From NCBI RefSeq assembly GCF_000955905.1, contig NZ_CP011097.1, forward strand, positions 248,001 through 312,000: a stretch of 64,000 nucleotides of DNA. Direction: 5' to 3'. The translations under genes and the position numbers were made by a program. This document shows positions 52,377 to 61,552 of the stretch, one piece after another. The notes under the pieces were generated by a model. It was not told the DNA's origin and did no database searches. It was given only the letters and a program-made list of their open reading frames with translations. Numbering within the stretch: the stretch's first letter is position 1; the number at the start of each line of letters is the position of its first letter. Source of the DNA: Candidatus Nitrosotenuis cloacae (GTDB lineage: Archaea > Thermoproteota > Nitrososphaeria > Nitrososphaerales > Nitrosopumilaceae).

Positions 52377-53333
52377 TTACTCTACCTCGGCCTGCTCTAA
52401 TTTTGATAGTGTCTTCATTATTTCGCGTTTAATGGAATCAAGGTCATCCTCATCGTCTTCAACCTCTTCTGGTTCTGGGATGTTCATCTTTGGCTTTTTC
52501 TTTTCCTGCTCTGATTGTTTGAATTCTAGTTTTGGCGGCTCATCCTTTATTTTTTGTTCAATGTTGATTGGCTCACTCAAAAATGGCTTTGCTACCTGGG
52601 GCTGAATTGTTTCTGCAACTTGTTGTATGATTTCTTGTCTTGCCTCAATTACTGGCGATATGATTTCAGCCTGGGTTTGAATCTGGATTTCCGGCGTATC
52701 CACTGCTGACTCTATTCTTGTCTCAAATTCTACTGGCGGTATTGGAGCATCTGGGATCTCAGTTAGTGTTGCAAGCTCTATTCTTTTTCCTGGCTTTGCA
52801 AATGATTTGATTAGTTCCTCGATGTTTTGTGTAGTTACAATTTCAGGTTTTTGTTGTACTATGATGGGCTTTTCCACTTTGGCCTCGATTTTTTCCTCTT
52901 TCTTTGTTTCTGGTTTTTCTAATTGGACGGTTTGGACTATCTGAATCTTTGATGAAATGTCTGCCAGTCTTTTATCCAGCGCAGATAGTTTTTGGTCCAT
53001 CAGGCTCATCAGGCCATCGCCCAGTGGGCCAAGGTCTGGATATTTTGATGCCTGTTCTAGTTTTTCTATTTTAGCCAGTATGATACCAAGCTGGTACTGG
53101 TATTTTGATAATAGTTTGTCAACTTGGACCTTGGTGAGTGTAGTCGGCTCGCCGTATAATCGTGAAATGGTTTTTTGTAAAATCTCTTTTTCTATTCGTA
53201 ATGAGTCAATTTGTGCTCTAATGTGAGAGTTGGCGCCAATCAAAGGCATCTTGTTTTTGCCTTTTGGAAATTTGTTAATTGTCGCCGCAGTTGCAGCCCC
53301 GGCCAAAGAACTAATGACTAGAGCTAGTTCCAT
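52377..53333 (-). CDS. Coiled-coil protein with N-terminal hydrophobic segment
   Basis: A 318-residue protein. Residues 1-20 are hydrophobic and small-residue rich (LALVISSLAGAATAATI), a possible membrane anchor. Two coiled coils follow (IDSLRIEKEILQKTISRLYG; LGIILAKIEKLEQ...LSALDKRLADISSKI), then a long Glu/Pro/Gln-rich disordered half ending in KREIMKTLSKLEQAEVE. No known family. It lies exactly between L37e and rpiA with no spacer on either side. Confidence 0.6.
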   Translation of the reverse strand: MELALVISSLAGAATAATINKFPKGKNKMPLIGANSHIRAQIDSLRIEKEILQKTISRLYGEPTTLTKVQVDKLLSKYQYQLGIILAKIEKLEQASKYPDLGPLGDGLMSLMDQKLSALDKRLADISSKIQIVQTVQLEKPETKKEEKIEAKVEKPIIVQQKPEIVTTQNIEELIKSFAKPGKRIELATLTEIPDAPIPPVEFETRIESAVDTPEIQIQTQAEIISPVIEARQEIIQQVAETIQPQVAKPFLSEPINIEQKIKDEPPKLEFKQSEQEKKKPKMNIPEPEEVEDDEDDLDSIKREIMKTLSKLEQAEVE

Positions 53334-53501
53334 TTAGGCGTACCATTTAATCCAAGAATATTTTCGAATTCTTGCATCTGGGAAGCCACAGCTTGAACAT
53401 CTGTGATGTCTCTTGTGATACGAGTTATTTCCACATCTTCTGCATCTAATGTGAGGCTTTTTTCTTGTAAAAAGCCCCATTGATGGAGTTCCACGAGTCA
53501 T
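53334..53501 (-). CDS. rpl37e: Ribosomal protein L37e
   Basis: ATG at 53501 to TAA at 53334 encodes 55 residues with the unmistakable L37e signature: [20 protein letters not shown], the zinc site CxxC (RCRRCG; RCSSCG) and ending [12 protein letters not shown]. It follows the Lsm gene by 14 bp with a GGTG ribosome-binding site; the lsm-rpl37e pair is conserved in archaea. Confidence 0.95.
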   Translation of the reverse strand: MTRGTPSMGLFTRKKPHIRCRRCGNNSYHKRHHRCSSCGFPDARIRKYSWIKWYA

Positions 53502-53515
53502 AAATCAGACACCAC

Positions 53516-53746
53516 TTATGCTGGTGGGGGAGATATCATTACTACGTTATCTCCACGCACAACTATGGTTCCTATGCTTTTTGTCTCGCCCTCAGCTGGG
53601 ATTTCCTCTGAGCTGTCGAGTAGCAGATTCATGTGCTGATCAAAACCTCTGAGGTTACCTCGGATGGTTTTGCCGCCTTTGAGCTTGATTAGAACTACCT
53701 TGTCGATGCTTTCGTCCAATACTTTTACTGCCATGTCAACTGACAT
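53516..53746 (-). CDS. lsm: Sm-like archaeal protein (Lsm/SmAP)
   Basis: A 76-residue Sm-fold protein with Sm1 ([28 protein letters not shown]) and Sm2 ([13 protein letters not shown]) motifs. It forms heptameric rings that bind U-rich RNA. Heads the unit with L37e, the coiled-coil protein and rpiA. Confidence 0.95.
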   Translation of the reverse strand: MSVDMAVKVLDESIDKVVLIKLKGGKTIRGNLRGFDQHMNLLLDSSEEIPAEGETKSIGTIVVRGDNVVMISPPPA

Positions 53747-53816
53747 TTAATTCACTTATTGGATCCCCTATGCTGTTAATATATTAAAGTTTCAGTAGTG
53801 AACAATAGAGTCTTAG

Positions 53817-54518
53817 TCAGTGCATCAACTTTGACACTGTTTTGGAGAGATTTTGCGTAATTTCGGAAAAAATTTCTTGTCCGTCTTTTTTTGTCGCCTT
53901 TGTGGGGTCTCCCCAGATTCCGTTTTTCGTTGCCTTGATGAACTGCTTTGATGCTAATCTTGAGACATGTTGTTTTTGTAATGTGGTCATGTCTTGAGTG
54001 GTGAGCCCCTTTTTGGCAAGTCTCATCTTTACTTGTTTTGTTAATGCCAGCATGAGTGATGTCTCAACAAATCCTGCATGATCAAATTCCCTGTCCATGA
54101 ATCTCCAATAAGAAAACACAAACACCTTTGTCTTTTCATGTGTGATTTTGGCAACTTTGCTGACAAGTGATTTGAGCGCATTCTGGTTTCCATGATGGCC
54201 ATTCAGTATGATGATTCTGTTTATGCTGTTTTGTCCCAAGGAAACGCAAAGGTCGACCAAATAGTTCTGCAAGGTCTTGTCTTTGATGCTCAGATTGAAA
54301 AATGGGGCATGCTCAAATGATACTCCGTACTGTATGGTGGGAAACAATAGCAGGCCGCATCTTTTGGCAACGTGCCTTGCTACCTCGGTTACTATGTCGG
54401 AATCCGTAGATATTGGCAAGTGAGCGCCGTGCTGCTCAAGTGAGCCTATCGGTATGATTGCTGATTTTGACTTTGTTTTGCGAATAATGGGATCAGTCAG
54501 GCTGCGAATCTCTGTCAT
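53817..54518 (-). CDS. Creatininase-family amidohydrolase (ArfB-like)
   Basis: 233 residues from the ATG at 54518, which overlaps the purU stop (ATGA). Metal motifs: SLEQHGAHLPISTDSDI and NGHHGN, plus a later Glu (FVETS). In archaea, members such as ArfB hydrolyse the formamide of the pyrimidine intermediate in riboflavin/F420 synthesis. That role fits an organism using F420 but is not proven by the sequence. Coupled to a formyl-tetrahydrofolate deformylase, another formyl-removing enzyme. Confidence 0.75.
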   Translation of the reverse strand: MTEIRSLTDPIIRKTKSKSAIIPIGSLEQHGAHLPISTDSDIVTEVARHVAKRCGLLLFPTIQYGVSFEHAPFFNLSIKDKTLQNYLVDLCVSLGQNSINRIIILNGHHGNQNALKSLVSKVAKITHEKTKVFVFSYWRFMDREFDHAGFVETSLMLALTKQVKMRLAKKGLTTQDMTTLQKQHVSRLASKQFIKATKNGIWGDPTKATKKDGQEIFSEITQNLSKTVSKLMH

Positions 54519-55351
54519 TTTGTGTAGACTTTTCTCCAAGAGACTTCCAGTTTTCCCTCAAGGTGCATCTTGACTGCCTTTAGCAATGTCTGCGCCTCTA
54601 GTTCTTGGCCTTTTTCTTTTATGGTCTCCAGTGTATCTGCAGAATCAACTTTGAACGAGTCCTGAAATATTATCGGTCCCTGATCTAACTCTTCTGTGAC
54701 ATAGTGAGCAGTCACACCAACTATCTTTGTTCCTCGCTCAAATGCTTGTGCATATGCAAACGCTCCGGGAAATGCAGGAAGCAGAGATGGATGTATGTTG
54801 ATTATTCGATGTGGATAACGCCAAACAAAGTTTGGAGTCATTATCCTCATGTATCTTGCTAATACCACCAAATCAATGTCGTATTTTCGTGAAACCTCAA
54901 TTAGGTGGTCTTCTGCTTTTTGCTGCTCTTTTTCATCCACTAGGACAAATGGAATTCCTGCCTTTTTTGCATATGATTCCAATGTTTTCTCGGTTCCAAC
55001 AATAATGCTGATCTTACCCTTTAGCTGGCTTTTTGCAGCTAACAGTGCCTCAAGGCAGTGTGGTTCCTTGGTGACAAAGACTGCAATGTTTTTGTCCGAG
55101 TTTATTTCATGATATACGCTTACTTCCATTGCAAGCTGCTTTCCCAAGTCTTGTAGTTCACGGTCGAATTTTTTTACATCAAATTCACGAGAAAACGATG
55201 CCTCAAGGTGCATCCCAAATAATCCTTTGATGACGTTTTGGTTTACCTTCTCAATGTTGCCTTGTTTTTGGAAAATCAAATTTGTAAATGACGCAACCAC
55301 ACCCTCGCGGTCCTTGCCCACAACTGTAATCCCTATTCGGATCTTTTTCAT
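54515..55351 (-). CDS. purU: Formyltetrahydrofolate deformylase
   Basis: A 278-residue protein. An ACT domain occupies residues 1-85 (IRIGITVVGKDREGVVASFTNLIF). The formyltransferase-fold catalytic domain follows, with VVLARYMRIMTP, the Asn-His motif IINIHPSLLPAFPG and the Asp in VTEELDQGPI. It releases formate from 10-formyl-THF. A homologous hydrolase fold could also act as a glycinamide formyltransferase, but the ACT domain favours PurU. Confidence 0.88.
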   Translation of the reverse strand: MKKIRIGITVVGKDREGVVASFTNLIFQKQGNIEKVNQNVIKGLFGMHLEASFSREFDVKKFDRELQDLGKQLAMEVSVYHEINSDKNIAVFVTKEPHCLEALLAAKSQLKGKISIIVGTEKTLESYAKKAGIPFVLVDEKEQQKAEDHLIEVSRKYDIDLVVLARYMRIMTPNFVWRYPHRIINIHPSLLPAFPGAFAYAQAFERGTKIVGVTAHYVTEELDQGPIIFQDSFKVDSADTLETIKEKGQELEAQTLLKAVKMHLEGKLEVSWRKVYTK

Positions 55352-55411
55352 GGAGTTGTGTTACAATTTCACTTTATTAACTTAGGTCTGGTTTAGTATG
55401 ATTCAGAATGG

Positions 55412-55496
55412 TGCGGGAGGTGGGATTTGAACCCACGAACCCCTAAGAGATAAGGGCCTAAACCTTACGCCGTTGACCAGGCTTGGCGACCCCCGC
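55412..55496 (-). tRNA. tRNA-Leu (anticodon UAG)
   Basis: On the minus strand, acceptor GCGGGGG pairs with CTCCCGC (one G-U) and the discriminator is A. The anticodon stem TAAGG/CCTTA encloses TTTAGGC, giving TAG. A long variable arm (about 14 bases) marks a class II tRNA. CCA is not encoded. 85 nt. Confidence 0.93.
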
Positions 55497-55567
55497 ATCA
55501 ATGCTCAAATTCTACACAAACTTATTGCTTACCATTTTGGCTAGCCGCCAAGACCTCTTCCTAAAAA

Positions 55568-56191
55568 TTGAGGGAACAAAAACCAAAAAACAGATTGAAT
55601 CTGCCCAAATTCGTTCTAGCTGCCAGTGGACTGTATGCCGGACTTGCCACTGCTTTTTCTATGATTGGATTGTTGCCGATCGCTGGCAATCTTTTACCAA
55701 CGCCGTATCTGATAGGTAATCCACTTGAGGTAAGTGGGATCTCTGTTGAGCATGTGGTAGGTCATATCGTATTTGGCATGATAGCTGGCATCGTAACACT
55801 TAGTGTCAGATATTTGATTATTGCAGGTTTGTTTCCAATTGCACTTGATGCAGATCATCTAATCCAGTTCTTGAATTTGGAGGCAATCCCTAGGATGGGG
55901 CACTCGTTTGTTTATGCAGTAATCTCAGTTCCAATAATGATGTATGTTTTAGGAAAAAGGGATTACCGGCTTGGAGCAATATCGCTTGCATCTGTATTAA
56001 CACATGTCTCGTTTGATGTACTTCTATCAGACAAAATCGGCAGCTCATTTCCCATCCTAATACCGTTTTCAGGTCAAACAGTTACTCTGATTGGATACGA
56101 TTGGATTCTATTCCTAGCCGCAGCCGCGATAATTATTGGAATTGGTACTTTTATTGCAAAAAAACCCTATTCCAACAAAGCACAAATCTAA
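55568..56191 (+). CDS. Membrane-bound metal-dependent hydrolase-like protein (YdjM/DUF457 type)
   Basis: A 207-residue protein with a TTG start (a second TTG lies 11 codons later). Five or six membrane helices; conserved polar sites EHVVGHIVFG, DADHLIQF, GHSFVYA and LTHVSFDVL give His/Asp residues that could bind a metal, as in the YdjM/LexA-regulated membrane hydrolases. Catalysis is unproven. Followed after 19 bp by the sugar phosphomutase. Confidence 0.65.
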   Translation: MREQKPKNRLNLPKFVLAASGLYAGLATAFSMIGLLPIAGNLLPTPYLIGNPLEVSGISVEHVVGHIVFGMIAGIVTLSVRYLIIAGLFPIALDADHLIQFLNLEAIPRMGHSFVYAVISVPIMMYVLGKRDYRLGAISLASVLTHVSFDVLLSDKIGSSFPILIPFSGQTVTLIGYDWILFLAAAAIIIGIGTFIAKKPYSNKAQI

Positions 56192-56210
56192 CCCTACAAA
56201 ACCAGAATCA

Positions 56211-57557
56211 ATGGGCAAGCTTTTTGGAACAAACGGAGTCCGTGGCGTCTTTGGCAAAGACTTTACCTTGCAGTTTGTCCATGATCTGACGCTTTCACTT
56301 GCTGCTTATTTCAAGAAAGGTCCGATTCTTGTAGGATATGACGGTCGTGATTCCAGCCCAATACTTGCCAAGGTAATATGCTCTACCCTGAATTATTCTG
56401 GACTTGATTGCAATCTTGGTGGTCTTGTGCCGACGCCTGCACTGGAATATGCTACAAAAAAGCTTGGCTATTCAGGCGGAATAATGATTACTGCATCTCA
56501 CAACCCACCACAATACAACGGAATCAAACCCGTGGCAAGTGATGGAGTCGAGATCTCACGAGAAGACGAGACAAAAATTGAGCAGATCTACTTTGAGAAA
56601 AAATGGCCCAAATTCAAAAAAATTGGCAAAACAGGAACAGAATCAAGAGTAATTTCGACATACATTAATGGAATAAAGTCGCAAGTAAACCACAAAAAAA
56701 TAAGATCAAAAAAACTTACAGTTGTGCTAGATTTGGGAAATGGAGCACAGGCAGCAGCTGCACCAAACCTGTGCAAAACCCTTGGATGCAGAACATTTCT
56801 GATTAATGAAAAAATTGACGGTCAGTTTTCAGGACGGGGATCAGAGCCAACACCACAAAACCTGCAAAAACTATCCAAAACAGTTCTAAAAACAAAGGCA
56901 GCACTTGGCATTGCATTTGATGGTGATGGTGATCGCAGCATATTTTGTGACAACCAAGGAAAAATCCTAACGGGTGACAAGTCCGCATTATTGTTGGCAA
57001 ATCACATTCTAAACAAACATCCAAAATCCAAAGTAGTGACCTGCCTTAATTCAAGCTCGGCCATTGAAGAACTAGCGGCAAAAACAAAATCCAAAGTAAT
57101 TCGCACAAAGGTCGGAAGCGTAGAAGTATCGAGAAAAATGGTGCCTCAAAAAGCATTGATCGGATTTGAGGAAAATGGCGGATTCATGTATGGCAAGCAC
57201 AACCAAGTTCGCGATGGTGCAATGACACTTGCATTGGCACTGGATCTTTTGGCAGGCTCTGGTAAATCCATGACGGATGAAATCACTTCCATACCAAAAT
57301 CATACACTACAAAGGACAAGATTTCTTGCACAAAAGAGCAAGCAACAAAAATCATCAATGCACTCAAAAAGGAACACAAAAACTATGACACAACCGATGG
57401 CATCAAGATGATCTTTGATGATAAGAATTGGGTAATGATTAGGCCAAGTGGGACCGAGCCGATTGCTCGAATCTATGCAGAGGCCGACTCGCAACAAAGA
57501 CTGGAGCAGACAATGTCAAAATATATCAAAAAAATCAAGTCCATGCTTGTCAGCTGA
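56211..57557 (+). CDS. glmM: Phosphoglucosamine/phosphomannomutase
   Basis: 448 residues from the ATG at 56211 (MGKLFGTNGVRG); the upstream in-frame extension overlaps the previous gene. Active-site serine loop TASHNPP (S96), metal loop DGDGDR, sugar loop GFEENGGFMYG and phosphate loop RPSGTEP are all present. It interconverts hexosamine or hexose 6- and 1-phosphates for sugar-nucleotide and glycan synthesis. Substrate preference (glucosamine or mannose) cannot be told. Confidence 0.88.
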   Translation: MGKLFGTNGVRGVFGKDFTLQFVHDLTLSLAAYFKKGPILVGYDGRDSSPILAKVICSTLNYSGLDCNLGGLVPTPALEYATKKLGYSGGIMITASHNPPQYNGIKPVASDGVEISREDETKIEQIYFEKKWPKFKKIGKTGTESRVISTYINGIKSQVNHKKIRSKKLTVVLDLGNGAQAAAAPNLCKTLGCRTFLINEKIDGQFSGRGSEPTPQNLQKLSKTVLKTKAALGIAFDGDGDRSIFCDNQGKILTGDKSALLLANHILNKHPKSKVVTCLNSSSAIEELAAKTKSKVIRTKVGSVEVSRKMVPQKALIGFEENGGFMYGKHNQVRDGAMTLALALDLLAGSGKSMTDEITSIPKSYTTKDKISCTKEQATKIINALKKEHKNYDTTDGIKMIFDDKNWVMIRPSGTEPIARIYAEADSQQRLEQTMSKYIKKIKSMLVS

Positions 57558-57593
57558 TAACACTAATAAGGCGATTCCAAACGACTGAAGGAA

Positions 57594-57620
57594 TGGAGAT
57601 GATCCCTACGGGTGATTTAA
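57594..57620 (+). promoter_or_regulatory. Candidate kink-turn in the L7Ae mRNA leader
   Basis: TGATCCCTACGGGTGA at 57600-57615 can fold with CCC/GGG as the short stem. G57601-A57615 and A57602-G57614 can form tandem sheared pairs and T57603-T57613 a U-U pair, the core of a box C/D-type kink-turn; GAT before it would be the 3-base bulge. The GGGTGAT part is also the ribosome-binding site of the L7Ae gene. L7Ae binds kink-turns and is known to repress its own mRNA in some archaea. Confidence 0.45.
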
Positions 57621-57998
57621 TTGGGTAAAGCTTACTATGTAAAATTCGAGACACCAGCTGATCTTGTAAATCCAATTCTGGAAGCAGTCAGAGTTGCATC
57701 AAGCAGCGGCAAAGTCAGAAAAGGCACCAATGAGGCAACCAAAGCCATTGAGCGCGGAATAAGCAAACTCATAGTTATTGCAGAAGATGTAGAGCCACCA
57801 GAGGTGGTAGCACATCTTCCAATTATCTGTGAAGAGCAAAACGCCGCATATGCATTTGTCCCATCAAAGCAAGAGCTTGGAAAAGCACTAGGCATTGACG
57901 TGACTTCTGCAGCAGCTGCAATCTTGGATGCTGGCGACGCAAACCACATTGTCGAAGAAGTAGTAGCTTCAATTAAGAAACTTAAAGGTGGCAATTAG
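57621..57998 (+). CDS. rpl7ae: Ribosomal protein L7Ae
   Basis: A 125-residue protein with the RNA-binding core [39 protein letters not shown] and GKALG. It binds kink-turns in 23S rRNA, box C/D and H/ACA guide RNAs and RNase P. The start is TTG with a GGTGAT ribosome-binding site. Its last base overlaps the GTG start of S28e; it opens the operon L7Ae-S28e-L24e-NDK-IF2, conserved in archaea. Confidence 0.95.
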   Translation: MGKAYYVKFETPADLVNPILEAVRVASSSGKVRKGTNEATKAIERGISKLIVIAEDVEPPEVVAHLPIICEEQNAAYAFVPSKQELGKALGIDVTSAAAAILDAGDANHIVEEVVASIKKLKGGN

Positions 57999-58213
57999 TG
58001 AGCACTCCCCAAACTGACGAAGTAGTGCCAGCCGAAGTAATACAACTGGTTGGCAAGACCGGCATTGCGGGAGAGATCACTCAAGTGCGCGTTAAGGTTC
58101 TTGGAGGCAGAGACAAGGGTCGCATCTTGACAAGAAATGTCAAGGGCTCCGTTAGAATGTCTGATACTTTGATGCTCCGAGAGACAGAACGCGAGGCCAA
58201 AAAAATTAGGTGA
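57998..58213 (+). CDS. rps28e: Ribosomal protein S28e
   Basis: A 71-residue, GTG-started protein with the S28e signature [21 protein letters not shown] and the C-terminal [14 protein letters not shown]. It sits in the small subunit near the mRNA exit. Its stop region (AGGTGATT) contains the ribosome-binding site for L24e. Confidence 0.95.
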   Translation: MSTPQTDEVVPAEVIQLVGKTGIAGEITQVRVKVLGGRDKGRILTRNVKGSVRMSDTLMLRETEREAKKIR

Positions 58214-58217
58214 TTAA

Positions 58218-58418
58218 ATGAGTCTAATCGTTAAACCATGCAGTTTTTGTGACAGACCAGTAGCAAAGGGCTCTGGTACCATGCTTGTCAAAAATGACGG
58301 CACAGTACTGTGGTTTTGCTCACCAAAATGCAAAAAGAACATGTTGGTACTGAAGCGAGACCCAAGAACTCTAAAGTGGACCAAGAAATACCAAAAGGGC
58401 GGAATTATCAAGAAATAA
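58218..58418 (+). CDS. rpl24e: Ribosomal protein L24e
   Basis: A 66-residue zinc protein: CSFCDRPVAKGSGTM and FCSPKCKKN supply the four cysteines, followed by the basic RDPRTLKWTKKY. Part of the large subunit, at the interface. Confidence 0.95.
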   Translation: MSLIVKPCSFCDRPVAKGSGTMLVKNDGTVLWFCSPKCKKNMLVLKRDPRTLKWTKKYQKGGIIKK

Positions 58419-58431
58419 TTTCTGAAACAAA

Positions 58432-58833
58432 TTGAGCGAACAAACATTATTCATAGTAAAACCAGATGCAGTAGCTAGAAAACTAGTGGGACAGATCATT
58501 GCAAGATTTGAGACAAAAGGATTCAAGATTCTAAAGCTCAAAATGTTCACATTTTCAAAAACACAAGCGCAGGAATTCTATGCAGTGCACAATACAAAAC
58601 CATTCTTTGGCGAGCTGGTCGATTTTATCACATCCGGTCCAGTTGTAGTGGCAGTAATAGAAGGAAACAATGCAGTTGCAACTACTAGAATCTTGGTTGG
58701 CGCCACCAAATCATACGAGGCAGCACCAGGCTCAATTCGAGGTGACTTTGGCCTTGGAATCTCTGATAATATCATTCACGCATCTGACTCTAAAGAAAAT
58801 TTTGAAAAGGAAGCAAAGGTAGTGTTCGAGTGA
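58432..58833 (+). CDS. ndk: Nucleoside diphosphate kinase
   Basis: A 133-residue protein, TTG start. TLFIVKPDAVARKLVG and the active-site IIHASDSKENFEKE with the phosphorylated His are clear, along with the G..PG..R motif (AAPGSIRGDFG). It balances NTP pools with ATP. Confidence 0.95.
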   Translation: MSEQTLFIVKPDAVARKLVGQIIARFETKGFKILKLKMFTFSKTQAQEFYAVHNTKPFFGELVDFITSGPVVVAVIEGNNAVATTRILVGATKSYEAAPGSIRGDFGLGISDNIIHASDSKENFEKEAKVVFE

Positions 58834-58839
58834 GCAGCG

Positions 58840-60624
58840 TTGCGAATTCGACAGCCAATTGTGGCCGTTTTGGGCCATGTAGATTCTGGTAAGACATCAC
58901 TATTAGATAAAATCCGAGGAACGGGTGTTCAAGGAAGAGAGGCAGGAGGAATCACACAACACATTGGAGCAAGTTTTCTGCCAACTGATACCATCAAAAA
59001 GATGTGCGGACAATTATACACACAACTAACAAAGACAGAGCACGAAGTTCCTGGGCTTTTGGTAATTGACACACCAGGCCACGAGGTCTTTACAAATCTT
59101 CGAACCCGTGGAGGATCGGCTGCAGACATTGCCATACTGGTAGTTGATACGAATAGGGGATTTCAGCCGCAAACAAACGAGTCTCTAAAAATCTTACAGG
59201 CAAGAAAGGTTCCATTTGTTGTAGCATTAAACAAAGTTGATATGATATCTGGCTGGAAACCAGCAGACACACCATACGTTTCACTGGCAATAAAAAAACA
59301 GGACCAGTTCATCCAGACAATGCTTGATGAGCAGCTCTACAATGTTGTTGGAACTTTATCCATTCTTGGATTTCAGTCCGAGGCATTCTATCGAGTAAAG
59401 GATTTTGGAAAGGAAGTATCAATTGTTCCAGTCAGTGCAAGGACTGGTGTTGGCATACCAGAACTGCTAACGGTACTAGTTGGCCTGACACAACAGTACA
59501 TGCAAAAAAGACTGGAACAAGAAGAAAAGCAGAGTCGGGGAATCATACTAGAAGTAAACGATGAGGTTGGACTTGGCACCACTGCAAACATGATCCTAAT
59601 TGATGGTGTGATCAAAAAAGGCGACTCGGTAGTAGTGGCAAAGCGTGATTCCGTAATTGTGACAAAGCCAAAGGCGCTACTCTTACCAAAACCATTAGAT
59701 GAGATGCGGGATCCTCGAGACAAATTCAAGCCAGTAGACCAAGTAGAGGCAGCCGCTGGAATCAAGATTGCATCACCTGATCTGGAAGGAGTCTTGCCTG
59801 GCAGTACACTGTATGTCACAAGTGACGAGTCCAAAATAGAGGAATTCAAAAAAATAATTGAGTCTGAGATGAAATCGGTCTTTGTAAACACCGAAACAAA
59901 CGGTGTCATACTAAAATGCGATACAATTGGCTCACTTGAGGCACTAACCGAGATGCTCAGGCGCCAGCAGGTTCCAGTCGCAAAGGCCGACATTGGCCAT
60001 GTAAACCGACGTGATGTAATGGAGGCAAAGGCCATAAAGGAAAACGACAGGCACCTCGGCGTTATTTTGGCATTTAATGTAAAGACACTGCCAGACGCAC
60101 AAGAAGAGGCAGAAAACAGCCACATCAAAGTATTCAACGATCAGGTGATCTACAGTCTGATTGACACCTACACTTTATGGGTAGATGAGGACACTGCAAA
60201 TGAGGACAATGCGGTATTTGCAGAGCTTACTCCAATCTGTAAATTCACGTTCCTCAAAGGCTACATTTTCAGAAACAGCAATCCCGCAGTGTTTGGCATA
60301 CGTGTAGATGTCGGCAAGGTAAGGCAAAAAATCAACATCATGAATGCTGATGGCAAAAAAATTGGCAAGGTTCACCAGCTACAAGATGGCAAAAAATCAA
60401 TCGATGTTGCAACACAGGGCCAAGAAGTCGCATGTTCCATCCAAGATGCAACAATCGGCCGCCAAATCGCAGAAGAAGATGTATTTTATTCGATGTTAAA
60501 TTCACGTGAGGCAAAAATAATCCTGGAAAAATACCTGCACAAGCTGAGCCCTGAGCAGCAAACAACATTTAATGAAATTGTTGCAATACAGAGAAAAAAA
60601 GACGCATCCTACGGCTACGTCTGA
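58840..60624 (+). CDS. infB: Translation initiation factor aIF2B-type IF2/aIF5B
   Basis: A 594-residue translational GTPase, TTG start. G1 GHVDSGKTSLL, switch GITQHIGA, G3 DTPGHEVF, G4 NKVDM are all present, then the IF2/eIF5B domains II-IV with the C-terminal helical tail. It lacks the long bacterial N-terminal extension, as in archaea. It promotes subunit joining. Overlaps the convergent thioredoxin-like gene by 10 bp. Confidence 0.95.
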   Translation: MRIRQPIVAVLGHVDSGKTSLLDKIRGTGVQGREAGGITQHIGASFLPTDTIKKMCGQLYTQLTKTEHEVPGLLVIDTPGHEVFTNLRTRGGSAADIAILVVDTNRGFQPQTNESLKILQARKVPFVVALNKVDMISGWKPADTPYVSLAIKKQDQFIQTMLDEQLYNVVGTLSILGFQSEAFYRVKDFGKEVSIVPVSARTGVGIPELLTVLVGLTQQYMQKRLEQEEKQSRGIILEVNDEVGLGTTANMILIDGVIKKGDSVVVAKRDSVIVTKPKALLLPKPLDEMRDPRDKFKPVDQVEAAAGIKIASPDLEGVLPGSTLYVTSDESKIEEFKKIIESEMKSVFVNTETNGVILKCDTIGSLEALTEMLRRQQVPVAKADIGHVNRRDVMEAKAIKENDRHLGVILAFNVKTLPDAQEEAENSHIKVFNDQVIYSLIDTYTLWVDEDTANEDNAVFAELTPICKFTFLKGYIFRNSNPAVFGIRVDVGKVRQKINIMNADGKKIGKVHQLQDGKKSIDVATQGQEVACSIQDATIGRQIAEEDVFYSMLNSREAKIILEKYLHKLSPEQQTTFNEIVAIQRKKDASYGYV

Positions 60625-61016
60625 TACTTTTTTGCAACCATGTGGATTCCTGGCTCGCCTACTGCGCCCATCATTCGCTCTACTTGCTTTCCGTCCTTGA
60701 ACATTATAAAAGTCGGAATTGCCTGAACACCAAACTTCATGGAAATGTCTTGATTCTGATCAACATTTACCCGGGCAAACTTGATGTGGCGATATTTTTT
60801 TGCCATTCTATCAAATATTGGATGCATCATTTTACATGGTCCGCACCATTCTGCCCAAAAATCAACTAGGACCAATCCCTGCGATGTCACACCATCAAAG
60901 TTAGCAGAATTGAGATCCAGTACCTGAACCTGGCTTTGTGCAATAGATTCTTGTTGCCGCTGGAGCATTTCTGCAAGTTTTTTTTGCTTTATTTTTTCCA
61001 GCTCAGGATCTTCCAT
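60615..61016 (-). CDS. Thioredoxin with PDCD5-like N-terminal helix
   Basis: A 133-residue protein. The thioredoxin domain (about residues 30-133) has WAEWCGPCKMM (C58, C61) and the cis-Pro QAIPTFI. It is preceded by EDPELEKIKQKKLAEMLQRQQ, a charged helix strongly reminiscent of the N-terminus of archaeal PDCD5/TFAR19 DNA-binding proteins. This helix could target the reductase to a partner. Ends against infB. Confidence 0.82.
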   Translation of the reverse strand: MEDPELEKIKQKKLAEMLQRQQESIAQSQVQVLDLNSANFDGVTSQGLVLVDFWAEWCGPCKMMHPIFDRMAKKYRHIKFARVNVDQNQDISMKFGVQAIPTFIMFKDGKQVERMMGAVGEPGIHMVAKKYQT

Positions 61017-61047
61017 AGAATGTAATCTTTGCTTGAAATATTAATTT

Positions 61048-61503
61048 CTAGAGGTCTAGCAGGTATTTCATGTAGATAGTATCGCCCTGTTTTACTTCCA
61101 TCTCATGAAATGTTGGCGCCTTTATCTCTACTTTGAAGTGGTGTTTTTTGATGTCTATTTGCTCACCCCAAAACCTTGCTAAAATTTTGTATTCTGCATT
61201 TTTCTCTATATTTACGGTGATTCTTTTTGCTGCAAACCCATCAGTTATGGTAAGTATGATCAGTTCTTCAAGCCAGTTGTACAACAAATAACTGAGATCC
61301 TTGCCGGATACTTCGAGTGTTTTTTCCTCTTTTTCCTCTATGGTATTGACATCCAAAATTGTCTCTATTACCGATTTTGCTGCAATGACAAACGCTTCTT
61401 CCAAGTTTGGTGCAGTCACTTCAAAAATTGCATCTGTTGCATGCTCTAGACTCTTGTAGCTCAACTGGTACAAGTTGAATTTTCTATTATTAATAGATGA
61501 CAA
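61048..61503 (-). CDS. Archease (RNA ligase cofactor)
   Basis: A 151-residue archease. SLEHATDAIFEVTAPNLEEAFVIAA is the N-terminal signature with its metal Asp, then DLSYLLYNWLEELIIL, and the C-terminal KVEIKAPTFHEMEV...YLLDL. Archease activates the tRNA ligase RtcB and helps tRNA splicing. It diverges from hisS. Confidence 0.85.
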   Translation of the reverse strand: MSSINNRKFNLYQLSYKSLEHATDAIFEVTAPNLEEAFVIAAKSVIETILDVNTIEEKEEKTLEVSGKDLSYLLYNWLEELIILTITDGFAAKRITVNIEKNAEYKILARFWGEQIDIKKHHFKVEIKAPTFHEMEVKQGDTIYMKYLLDL

Positions 61504-61552
61504 AATGATTCAGAGCAACATCTAAATCTATTAACACGAAAGTTTTTCCAAG

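Noticed and set aside
55483-55567. ORF beginning inside tRNA-Leu
   Set aside because: It overlaps the tRNA gene and is out of frame with the membrane protein that follows.
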